DNA from: Tychonema litorale BBK16
GTDB lineage: Bacteria > Cyanobacteriota > Cyanobacteriia > Cyanobacteriales > Microcoleaceae
Length of the DNA stretch: 15,915 nucleotides
Assembly: GCF_021648855.1 (NCBI RefSeq)
Contig: NZ_JAKJHX010000011.1
Location: forward strand, 1 to 15,915
Direction: 5' to 3'
The notes under the pieces are model-generated. The model searched no databases. It saw only the letters and a program-made list of their open reading frames with translations, and was not told where the DNA came from. Both the position numbers and the translations under genes were made by a program. The number at the start of each line of letters is the position of its first letter. Within the stretch, counting starts at the first letter, position 1. This document shows, piece by piece, positions 1 through 6,325 of this stretch.

Positions 1-52
1 GTCTGTGAAGCGTAAAGAATCCCCGTGCGTTTACGCCGGGGAGTATTTCAAA
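1..52 (+). mobile_element. Right end of an IS200/IS605-type element (partial)
   Basis: The window opens with a short in-frame tail that reads V-C-E-A-stop (stop at 13-15). A stem-loop follows: CCCCG (21-25) and GCG (27-29) pair with CGC (34-36) and CGGGG (37-41), with a one-base bulge and a TTTA loop, and then AGTATTTCAA. A GC-rich hairpin followed by an AGTRTNTCAA-like tail just after a tnpB stop is the usual right end of cyanobacterial IS200/IS605 elements, and in active elements it is also the scaffold end of the omega (guide) RNA. The body of the element would lie left of the window. A second hairpin of the same design lies at 485-516 in the opposite orientation. Confidence 0.6.
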
Positions 53-93
53 TTTAAGTTCTAGCCTCAGATCAGTTACTAATTTAAAAAAAA

Positions 94-480
94 ATGTTTA
101 TTGTGACAACCAAACGCATATTGATTATTGACGATGCCGAAGATATTCGGGAAGTGGCTCAAGTCAGTCTTGAAGTCGTCGGGGGCTGGGAGGTGATGAC
201 AGCTAGTTCTGGTCGGGAGGGTGTGGCTAAGGCACTGGCCCAACAGCCTGATGCGATTCTTTTGGACGTGATGATGCCAGACCAAGACGGGCCTACTACT
301 TTTCTACAGTTGCAAGCCAATAGTGCTACCCAGCACATTCCCGTAATTTTACTGACGGCTAAAGCTTTGGCTGGCGACAGGCGGATGTTTGCTGAATTGG
401 GGGTGGCAAGTGTGATTGCTAAGCCTTTTGAACCGATGTTTTTAGCCAGTCAGGTGGCTAAAGTTTTGGGATGGGATTGA
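94..480 (+). CDS. CheY-like single-domain response regulator
   Basis: The 128-residue product is one receiver (REC) domain with no output domain, so it probably passes phosphate on or acts through protein contacts in a two-component phosphorelay in the cytoplasm. The key residues are all visible: the acidic pair D13-D14 in LIIDDAED, phospho-acceptor D58 in ILLDVMMPDQDG, T88 in VILLTAKA and K110 in IAKPFEP. The fold is complete, so it is probably functional. No histidine kinase is encoded nearby, so the partner is unknown. The start is uncertain: there is no clear ribosome binding site, and a GTG at 103 would give MTTKRILIIDD, more typical of the family than the ATG at 94. The gene is closely bracketed by two IS200/IS605-type right ends, the right one starting a few bases after its stop. 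Confidence 0.9.
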   Translation: MFIVTTKRILIIDDAEDIREVAQVSLEVVGGWEVMTASSGREGVAKALAQQPDAILLDVMMPDQDGPTTFLQLQANSATQHIPVILLTAKALAGDRRMFAELGVASVIAKPFEPMFLASQVAKVLGWD

Positions 481-484
481 TTTT

Positions 485-520
485 GACACTCACCGCGCTG
501 AAGCGACGGTGATTCTTAGA
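485..520 (-). mobile_element. Right end of the tnpB-remnant element
   Basis: Read on the minus strand, CACCG, one unpaired T, CGC, a TTCA loop, GCG and CGGTG form a stem-loop followed by AGTGTCAAA. This is the same architecture as the right end at 1-52, and it lies about 60 bp downstream of the stop of the tnpB remnant (579-992), where an IS200/IS605 right end is expected. The element boundary therefore falls almost directly on the stop codon of the response regulator (480). Confidence 0.6.
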
Positions 521-578
521 TCCTAGACCGGACTTAAATCAAGAACATTGCTGCACCTGACCCAGAGATCCAATCTCC

Positions 579-992
579 CTAAGCGTTTACTGTATCGAGT
601 ACAGAAGTTCCGACGTTCCCCGTCGTACCTATCCCGCGATTAAGGATATTAATTGCGGCATTATGATCTCTATCCATCTCGCACCCACACTGACAAGCAT
701 GGGTTCGAGTGGATAGAGATTTTTTAACGACTTCCCCGCAATTACTGCATTCTTGACTGGTGTATGCAGGATTTACCGCAATGGTAATCCGACCAAACAC
801 TCTTCCAAAATATTCCAAGAACACTCTGAACTGATACCAAGAAGCATCGCTTATTGATTTTGCCAAGCAGTGATTTTTAACCAGGTTAGACACTCTCAAA
901 TCTTCGTAAACTACTACATCGTTTGATGTGATTACGCACCTTGCAAGCTTAATTGCATGGTCTTTACGCTTAAAAATATGGATAAAGTCTCC
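579..992 (-). pseudogene. tnpB: TnpB (OrfB) transposon-nuclease remnant, C-terminal part
   Basis: The minus strand encodes the C-terminal third of a TnpB protein. Visible parts are KRKDHAIKLARCV, a RuvC-II-like VVVYEDL with its glutamate, LVKNHCLAKSISDASW, a four-cysteine zinc ribbon (CSNC then CQCGC) and the RuvC-III-like DRDHNAAINIL. The family is normally about 400 residues; here only about 137 codons remain open. An in-frame TAG lies at 993-995, and clear similarity starts only near 970. The N-terminal domains and the RuvC-I aspartate are missing, so the protein cannot be an active RNA-guided nuclease. A shorter reading with an ATG at 899 exists, but it begins inside the conserved domain, so a broken gene is the better description. 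The family assignment is confident; the exact left boundary is not. Confidence 0.85.
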
Positions 993-1073
993 CTAGAAGG
1001 GGGAGGCTCTAACCCCAATTTTCTGGTAGCCTCGACAACAAATTGCTCATGCTCAAACTTAAGCAGAATATAA

Positions 1074-1113
1074 ACTAGCAGGAGTATTTGACTTTTTGTA
1101 AACTCTTGCTAGT
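1074..1113. repeat. 12-bp inverted repeat in the gap upstream of the small membrane protein
   Basis: ACTAGCAGGAGT (1074-1085) pairs with ACTCTTGCTAGT (1102-1113), with 11 Watson-Crick pairs and one G-T pair around a 16-nt loop. No T-run follows on either strand, so it is not a standard terminator. It may be an operator or an RNA structure. Apart from this and a 6-bp hairpin at 1158-1174 (TCAGGG/CCCTGA) just before the next gene, nothing recognisable is seen between 1010 and 1190. Confidence 0.4.
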
Positions 1114-1205
1114 CTTCATAAGTTCTTCAGGTTTTAGTTATAAATTTAAACCAATCGTCAGGGAGCAACCCTGAATTTGGACAAACACCTTGGAAGATGA
1201 CCACT

Positions 1206-1424
1206 ATGCCATCAACTTACATTTTACTACTGATAATTTCTCTGGCAGCGATCTGGGTGTATTGGCAAACCTCTCAAGATATTTTCGTGCTTGTGGCTTT
1301 GGCAGGACTAGGCTGTTTTATTTGGGGATTCTCTTGTTCCCCTTGGATAGTTCAACTTCTCATCATGTTGCTATTGTTGGGCGTCCAAAATAATTACTTG
1401 CGAGACACTAAAAGTTGGGACTGA
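1206..1424 (+). CDS. Small hydrophobic membrane protein, unknown function
   Basis: This short protein (72 residues from this start) is mostly membrane-spanning. One segment covers roughly YILLLIISLAAIWVYW, and a longer hydrophobic stretch running to LLIMLLLLGV probably makes one or two more. A short polar tail ends in DTKSWD. The start at 1206 is preferred because GGAAG (1192-1196) lies nine bases before it; the same motif directly abuts an in-frame ATG at 1197, which would add three residues. I do not recognise the family. The next gene on the same strand starts 109 bp later. A role in a membrane complex is possible but nothing in the sequence shows it. Confidence 0.6.
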   Translation: MPSTYILLLIISLAAIWVYWQTSQDIFVLVALAGLGCFIWGFSCSPWIVQLLIMLLLLGVQNNYLRDTKSWD

Positions 1425-1533
1425 AACAAGCTTTTAGTAGTGATGGCATCGGGAAATCGGATGCCCTAAGAATTAGTGAGTCTAGAGAATGAATTGTTTA
1501 GTTACTTGTTTGTTAAAAAAGGTTTAAAATATC

Positions 1534-1746
1534 ATGAATAGTTGCCCTTGTTGTTCTTCTCAATTACTCAGACACGTTGGCCACAATCGTGTCTACTTTT
1601 TCTGTTCGCACTGTTGGCAGGAAATGCCAGATCTTTCACAGATCATTTTAGGTAACAAACAGCGGACTCGCAAACTCGACAGTTTGGGGAAAGTATCTCC
1701 TTTGATGCCTAAATTGACAGTTTTGGAACCTGTGAGAATATCTTAG
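1534..1746 (+). CDS. Small zinc-ribbon protein, unknown function
   Basis: The 70-residue product begins MNSCPCCSSQLL and has a second pair, CSHC, at about residues 24-27, so C4/C7 and C24/C27 can form a four-cysteine zinc ribbon. The rest is a polar, basic tail (KQRTRKLDSLGK). Small proteins with one treble-clef-like ribbon and no catalytic domain often bind nucleic acid or protein, but no specific role can be given. Its stop is followed about 80 bp later by a strong rho-independent terminator (1827-1860). The upstream gap contains GGCATC...GATGCC, a small hairpin of unclear meaning. Confidence 0.7.
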   Translation: MNSCPCCSSQLLRHVGHNRVYFFCSHCWQEMPDLSQIILGNKQRTRKLDSLGKVSPLMPKLTVLEPVRIS

Positions 1747-1826
1747 TTCAATTTGATTGCAATTGAAAATTGGTAAGACAAACTTTTTTAATTTTTCGGT
1801 AGGCTAGCTTTTAGATAAAAATGTGA

Positions 1827-1860
1827 AAGCCTCCTTCGGTATTGATGAAGGAGGCTTTTT
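1827..1860. terminator. Rho-independent terminator between convergent genes
   Basis: AAGCCTCCTTC (1827-1837) and GAAGGAGGCTT (1847-1857) form a perfect 11-bp stem with a 9-nt loop. On the plus strand the stem runs into a T tract, ending the zinc-ribbon transcript. On the minus strand a weaker T-rich run follows, so it may also stop readthrough from hli. Confidence 0.9.
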
Positions 1861-1919
1861 GGTCGGGCGAATAGCTTAGATGAAGCGATACACGCCAGAA
1901 CTATATATCTTGAGTCTGA

Positions 1920-2063
1920 TTACATCAAACCGATTTGAGAGAGAATGCCTTGACCGGTGATATATTCGGTGGCTAGGCCAATAACGAAGCCCAGCATCGC
2001 CAAACGACCATTCCAGGTTTCAGCAAATTCAGTAAAGCCAACTTTTGCGTCTTTGTTTTCCAT
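1920..2063 (-). CDS. High-light-inducible protein (Hlip / small CAB-like protein)
   Basis: The 47-residue product starts MENKDAKVGFTEFAE and contains the chlorophyll-binding core ETWNGRLAMLGFVIGLATEY in a single membrane helix, followed by ITGQGILSQIGL. The E-x-x-N-x-R pattern is the hallmark of the Hlip/LHC superfamily. Such proteins sit in the thylakoid membrane, bind chlorophyll and carotenoid as dimers, and protect photosystem II assembly under excess light. Its length fits the short single-helix class. The gene is monocistronic, ends toward the terminator at 1827-1860, and has a canonical HLR1 site overlapping its promoter. Identification is confident; which hli paralogue it is cannot be told. 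Confidence 0.95.
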   Translation of the reverse strand: MENKDAKVGFTEFAETWNGRLAMLGFVIGLATEYITGQGILSQIGLM

Positions 2064-2091
2064 GACTAGAAACCTCGTTTAATTTCAACCT

Positions 2092-2130
2092 TATGTAAAT
2101 TAATGTAACACAGCGTTTGAAACATTGCAA
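2092..2130 (-). promoter_or_regulatory. hli promoter with HLR1 (RpaB) site
   Basis: On the minus strand GTTACATT-AA-TTTACATA (2092-2109) fits the HLR1 consensus exactly: two (G/T)TTACA(T/A)(T/A) repeats two bases apart. Upstream is TTGCAA (2125-2130) as a -35 box and, 17 bases on, TACATT (2102-2107) as a -10 box inside HLR1. A site overlapping the -10 box suggests that the response regulator RpaB represses hli in low light and releases it in high light, as known for hli genes in other cyanobacteria. A further half-site-like TTTACATT lies on the plus strand near 2135-2142. Confidence 0.8.
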
Positions 2131-2168
2131 CATATTTTTACATTTGGTTTCTCGATCGCGGATATAAG

Positions 2169-2195
2169 AGATGGGGAGAGGGGGAGATGGGGAGA
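2169..2195. repeat. Purine-rich low-complexity run (GGGGAGA-type)
   Basis: A run of GGGGAGA/ATGGGGAG-like units lies upstream of the WGR gene. Such runs are common between genes of filamentous cyanobacteria. No coding or regulatory role is visible. Confidence 0.5.
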
Positions 2196-2273
2196 TTGCA
2201 CTGAGATGGCGCGGAATGTTAAAATTGGTGCGCGGACTAGCCCCGACAAGCTTAGTGATGGTGGCAAATTGCG

Positions 2274-5200
2274 ATGAAACTGATTAAGCGGACGGATCTT
2301 TATTTTCAGGACGATCGATCGGATAAAGTATACGAAGTCGATTTGTGTCAAGTGGGTGAAAACCTTTACTCGGTCAACTTTCGCTATGGCCGTCGTGGTG
2401 CTAATCTCAAGGAAGGCACAAAAACCGATACAGCAGTGCCTTTAGCCCAAGCAGAGAAAGTTTTCGACAAGCTAGTTGCCGAAAAGGTAAAAAAAGGGTA
2501 TCAGGAAGTTGCCACCGAGGCCCCCAGCGTTCCCGATGCAGCACCCGCAGCTACGCGCGAGGAAGCTATTTTGAACCGTCTCGCCGGTGGTGGCAATGTT
2601 AAATGGCCGCTGGAACGGGCTATTTGGCGCGCTGGGGAACTGAAGATTGTCGAAGCTACAGGGGTATTGATAGATTTAATCGGTACGGGAGAACCGCTGC
2701 GAGACTACTGTATTGCTTGGAGTTTGGGTTGGTGCGGAGGTGAGGGTGCTGTGGCTGCGCTAACTCGGCTGTATCGAGATGCTGCGACTGCGGAGTTTGT
2801 GGCGAGAATTGCTTTTGAGGGATTGCTGAAGTTGGCGGATCAGGAAGCGCGATCGCACCTGCGATCGTCCATAATCGAATTGCTACCAGTGGAGTTGCGC
2901 GAATTAGCCCGAAATGGCAGCACTGAGGAATTTTCAGCCACATTGAAAACTTATCTTGACACCACAGATGGTAGCCGTTTTGCTGTACTTGATACTATTT
3001 ATCAGATTGACAGTGAATGTGTGCGATCGACCTTACTGGATATTTTAAGGACAGCACCGTTTCAACCTAACTATTTTAAACCAATCCGCCACATCTTTAA
3101 AATAGCAGAATACCGTCACGATGCCGAAGTATTTGCCATTATTGCCGATCGACTTGAACGAGAGCAAGCAATGTACCAAAGCAACAGCTATGGTGTTTAT
3201 ATTCCCGGCGGCGGTTACTTGAAAAAGATTGAATGGAAACAGAACAAAAAAACCAACAATTACGAACAATTTAAAGTTAGTGAATTCCAAGATGAAATGC
3301 AGAGCACCAATTCCAGAATTGCCTTCAGTAGCAACACTCGTGCCTACTTCATAAAACGAGTTTGGCGGACTCTCAAACAATTAGGTGAAGAGGGAGATGC
3401 TGATTATGTTAAAATGGCTGTCAGTCTTTTGCTGCAATACGTTGATAGTGATGCCGAAGCAGTTTTGCAGAATACTTATTATCGATGGGATTACTCTAGC
3501 TGGACTCGATTTGAGTCCGGCACTGCTGCATGGGATGCCTTTGCCGGTTATTTAACATTTAATCACATTCTCTACGAAAACAGCCCGCGCTACGTTTGTT
3601 TTACCAATTCCAAAGCATGGCGCTGTCGAGAAGGTTACAAACCCGGAGATCCGGAACCGGAAGTGCGAGAAGAAGCTTTCCCCGAACTTTGGGCACAAAA
3701 TCCCGATCGCCTTTTGCAGCTATTATTAGAAAGCAACTGCCGCCCAGTGCATCATTTCGCCGTGAAAGCACTGAAAGCCTGTCCGCTATTTTTGAGTGAA
3801 ATAGATGTCAGTACAATAGTTAAAATTATCGATAGACCTTACGAAATTACCGCAGAATTCGGCTTCAATCTAGTCATTCAAAATCAGTATAACAGATATC
3901 CAGACCACCGCGAAGTTATTCTAGCTGTTGTTAACTGCGTGTTTGAAACCGGGCGAGAATCAGCGTATGGCTGGCTAGAAGAACAACGCGATCGCATTTT
4001 AGAAGATAGTGAATTAATTGCCGCTTTAGTTACCAGTTTATACGGAGATACGCGCCAGTTTTCCCGCCGAATTTTGAGTTCGTCAATAATTAGTGATCGA
4101 ACTGCAAAAGTCTTAATTGGTAGAATTATAGCTCATTTACTGGCATTTAAAACAACACCTATTTCTCCCGGAAATACTCCCATTTTAGCAGGAGAAATAG
4201 CAGAAATTTTACTGTTCTGTTTTCCGGCACAACTGCGGAGTCTAGGATTGGGCGTAGTGCTGGATTTGCTCAAACACGCGATCGCAGAAATTCAGGAATT
4301 GGGCGCGAGAATTTTGCTAAACCACGAAATCACCGCAGCTAACTTGCCACCGGAATTAATCGAATCGCTGATTGAATCGCCCTACGAACAAATTCGGGGA
4401 ATTGGCATCAGCTTGTTCGGGCAGCTTTCCGATGCAACCCTGACAGGCGACAAGCGAGTTTTGATCCTAGGAATGGCAGTCAATGCTTTAGCCGATATTC
4501 GCAATGCAATCCAGCCTGTAATTCATCGTTTGGCAATAGGTAATCCCGAATTTAGCGCCCAGTTAGCTGCGGAATTTATCGATATCTTAATGCTACCAGA
4601 AAAGCACGAAGGAGTGCATAGCTACTTAATCAATTTACTGCGGGAAGATTTACCCGGATGGATGCCAAGTATGAATCGAGATACAGCTTGGCGGCTGCTA
4701 AAAACTAAGTCTTCAGCCGCACAAGAATTAGGTGGATTTGTACTGAGTACAAATTGCGCGGATTGGGCGACAGATTTTGATACAATTGAGATAGTGAAAC
4801 TTGCCAGTCACGAAATTTCTTCTGTGCGAGAAGCTGCGAGACAAATGTTTTTGCAAAAGCTAGATCTGATTCGCACCAATTCTCAAGAAATGTTGTCAGC
4901 CGTGCGAATGTTGGAGGCGAAGTGGAATGATTCGCGGGAATTTGCCACAAGGATTTTTAAGACAGAATTAACTGCTGAAGATTGGACTCCTGATGTTATG
5001 GTTAGTCTTTGCGACAGCATCCGGGAAGATGTACGGCAGTTTGGCAGAGATTTGGTAATTCGCTATTTTCGAGATGAGTGCGGACACGACTATTTGCTAA
5101 AATTTAGCGAACATCCATCAGCGGATATACAGTTGTTTGCAACGAATTATTTGGAAAGTTATGCAATAGGCAATCCTGAGAGAATTCGGGAATTGATGCC

Positions 5201-5456
5201 ATTTTTTGTAGCTGTTTTGTCGCGGGTGAATAAGGGGAGAGTTGCGAAACAGCGAGTTTTGGCTTTTCTGGATGGGGAAGCACAAAAAAGCGAGGCAGTG
5301 GCAAAGGTGGTAGCGGAAATTTTAACTAGGCAATCGGCTACAATTGCGATCGCAGATAAAGCCGCAGCGATTCAGACGATGCTAAAAATCCGCAAGAGTT
5401 ATCCTCAGCTTGAGTTACCAATTCAGGTAAAATCAGTAATAGAGGTGAGGAGTTAG
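2274..5456 (+). CDS. WGR-domain protein with long HEAT-like helical repeats (MolR/YehI-like)
   Basis: The 1060-residue protein starts with a WGR domain (about 1-80). It begins MKLIKRTDLYFQDDRSDKVYEVDL, and the signature is YGRRG at 38-42, with tyrosine in place of the usual tryptophan. From about residue 95 to the end it is almost all amphipathic helices of HEAT/ARM type, for example PLRDYCIAWSLGWCGGEGAV and RTLKQLGEEGDADYVKMAV. WGR domains are linked to nucleic-acid or protein binding; long HEAT solenoids act as scaffolds. The layout resembles E. coli MolR/YehI, which is encoded with a SWIM protein, a MoxR ATPase and a VWA protein. A SWIM protein lies downstream here, but no ATPase or VWA gene is present. 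No enzymatic motif was found. The ATG at 2274 lacks a strong ribosome binding site but fits the domain start. Exact function is unknown. Confidence 0.85.
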   Translation: MKLIKRTDLYFQDDRSDKVYEVDLCQVGENLYSVNFRYGRRGANLKEGTKTDTAVPLAQAEKVFDKLVAEKVKKGYQEVATEAPSVPDAAPAATREEAILNRLAGGGNVKWPLERAIWRAGELKIVEATGVLIDLIGTGEPLRDYCIAWSLGWCGGEGAVAALTRLYRDAATAEFVARIAFEGLLKLADQEARSHLRSSIIELLPVELRELARNGSTEEFSATLKTYLDTTDGSRFAVLDTIYQIDSECVRSTLLDILRTAPFQPNYFKPIRHIFKIAEYRHDAEVFAIIADRLEREQAMYQSNSYGVYIPGGGYLKKIEWKQNKKTNNYEQFKVSEFQDEMQSTNSRIAFSSNTRAYFIKRVWRTLKQLGEEGDADYVKMAVSLLLQYVDSDAEAVLQNTYYRWDYSSWTRFESGTAAWDAFAGYLTFNHILYENSPRYVCFTNSKAWRCREGYKPGDPEPEVREEAFPELWAQNPDRLLQLLLESNCRPVHHFAVKALKACPLFLSEIDVSTIVKIIDRPYEITAEFGFNLVIQNQYNRYPDHREVILAVVNCVFETGRESAYGWLEEQRDRILEDSELIAALVTSLYGDTRQFSRRILSSSIISDRTAKVLIGRIIAHLLAFKTTPISPGNTPILAGEIAEILLFCFPAQLRSLGLGVVLDLLKHAIAEIQELGARILLNHEITAANLPPELIESLIESPYEQIRGIGISLFGQLSDATLTGDKRVLILGMAVNALADIRNAIQPVIHRLAIGNPEFSAQLAAEFIDILMLPEKHEGVHSYLINLLREDLPGWMPSMNRDTAWRLLKTKSSAAQELGGFVLSTNCADWATDFDTIEIVKLASHEISSVREAARQMFLQKLDLIRTNSQEMLSAVRMLEAKWNDSREFATRIFKTELTAEDWTPDVMVSLCDSIREDVRQFGRDLVIRYFRDECGHDYLLKFSEHPSADIQLFATNYLESYAIGNPERIRELMPFFVAVLSRVNKGRVAKQRVLAFLDGEAQKSEAVAKVVAEILTRQSATIAIADKAAAIQTMLKIRKSYPQLELPIQVKSVIEVRS

Positions 5457-5501
5457 TTTCCAATAAGATTTGTTTAATTTTGATATTAGGAGGGGCGATC
5501 G

Positions 5502-5822
5502 ATGGTAAATCTTGGATTAAACTGGATGACAATCCTCGGTATTGTTGATGTAGGTTTGGCGATCGCATATCTAGTTACAGCGATATTGAATGCGGGAATG
5601 CGATCGCGAATCATTGGCGGTTTGGGGATAACTCTTTACATTATTCAAGGACTGATGGCAATTGTTATTTTGCCGATCGGCGGTTTTATTTTAGTGTTTA
5701 ATGGATGGCGGGTAGATCCGATTTTGGCAACTCAGCAATTGTTGCTGCACCTATTGTTGATTTACTTGGCATTTAAAGATGCTTTGATTTTCGGTATAGT
5801 TTCTCGACAATCTCAGCGGTGA
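5502..5822 (+). CDS. Ycf66-family small membrane protein
   Basis: The 106-residue protein is nearly all hydrophobic, with about three or four membrane segments. It starts MVNLGLNWMTILGIV and holds FILVFNGWRVDPILATQQLL at about 62-81, which matches the G-W-R-x-D-P-I-L signature I know from Ycf66 proteins of cyanobacteria and plastids. Ycf66 has no established biochemical role. The long polar C-terminal region seen in many Ycf66 proteins is absent. AGGAGG (5488-5493) lies eight bases before the ATG, a strong ribosome binding site that fixes the start. It follows the WGR gene by 45 bp on the same strand and could be cotranscribed with it. Confidence 0.7.
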   Translation: MVNLGLNWMTILGIVDVGLAIAYLVTAILNAGMRSRIIGGLGITLYIIQGLMAIVILPIGGFILVFNGWRVDPILATQQLLLHLLLIYLAFKDALIFGIVSRQSQR

Positions 5823-5853
5823 TTTGTTAGGATAGTTAAGGGCGATCGCACTT

Positions 5854-6075
5854 ATGCCAAAAAAGATTAGAGAAATAAAAAGTATGCTGTGGAAAGCAGG
5901 ATTTACTTTCCGTCCAGGCAAGGGCAGCCATACAAAATGGTATCATCCCCTGCTTCCCGGTGCTTTAACTCTATCAGGCAAAGAAGGAGATGATGCCAAA
6001 GCTTACCAGGAAAAAGACGTAACTAATGCAATTAAAAAAGTACAGGAACTAGAAACAGAGCGGGAGGAAAAATAA
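5854..6075 (+). CDS. hicA: HicA-family toxin (mRNA interferase)
   Basis: The 73-residue product has the HicA double-stranded-RNA-binding-like fold: MPKKIREIKSMLWKAGF, then GKGSHTKWYHP with the catalytic histidine H26 in the G-S-H motif. HicA toxins cleave mRNA and tmRNA in the cytoplasm and are held inactive by HicB. The C-terminus is longer and more charged (ELETEREEK) than in many family members. Its stop is two bases before the hicB start, and the hicB ribosome binding site (GGGAGG, 6062-6067) lies inside its 3' end, so the two genes are translationally linked. The preceding gene ends 31 bp upstream, and a HIP1 octamer lies in that gap. Confidence 0.9.
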   Translation: MPKKIREIKSMLWKAGFTFRPGKGSHTKWYHPLLPGALTLSGKEGDDAKAYQEKDVTNAIKKVQELETEREEK

Positions 6076-6077
6076 CA

Positions 6078-6302
6078 GTGAAGAGTCGCTATACTATAGT
6101 TATCCAATGGTCAAACGAAGATGACTGTTTTGTTGTCAGTCTTCCCGAATGGGGAGAGTTTTCTCACACGCACGGAAATAGTTATGAAGAAGCACTCAAA
6201 AATGCTAGAGAGGTTTTAGAACTTTTGATTGAGTCATGCTTAGAAGATGGCAAACCTCTACCAGAACCTCAGATATTTGGAAAGGCATTGCTGGCGGTAT
6301 AA
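6078..6302 (+). CDS. hicB: HicB-family antitoxin, short form
   Basis: The 74-residue product starts at a GTG, 10 bases after GGGAGG. It shows the HicB partial RNase-H-like fold: YTIVIQWSNEDDCFVVSLPEW, then THGNSYEEALKNAREVLELLIE. HicB binds and neutralises HicA. Many HicB proteins carry a C-terminal helix-turn-helix or ribbon-helix-helix DNA-binding domain; this one ends at KALLAV just after the core fold, so autoregulation by direct DNA binding is unlikely unless another protein helps. It overlaps in another frame with the longest possible 5' extension of the SWIM gene, which is why the shorter SWIM start is chosen. Confidence 0.88.
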   Translation: MKSRYTIVIQWSNEDDCFVVSLPEWGEFSHTHGNSYEEALKNAREVLELLIESCLEDGKPLPEPQIFGKALLAV

Positions 6303-6325
6303 AATATACGATCATCTTGAACTAT

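Noticed and set aside
2100..2351. Minus-strand open frame upstream of the WGR gene
   Set aside because: It overlaps the hli promoter, the low-complexity purine run and the WGR start, and has no domain.
6236..6325. Longer start of the SWIM protein
   Set aside because: The added residues come from the hicB gene in another frame and have a different, arginine/threonine-rich character.
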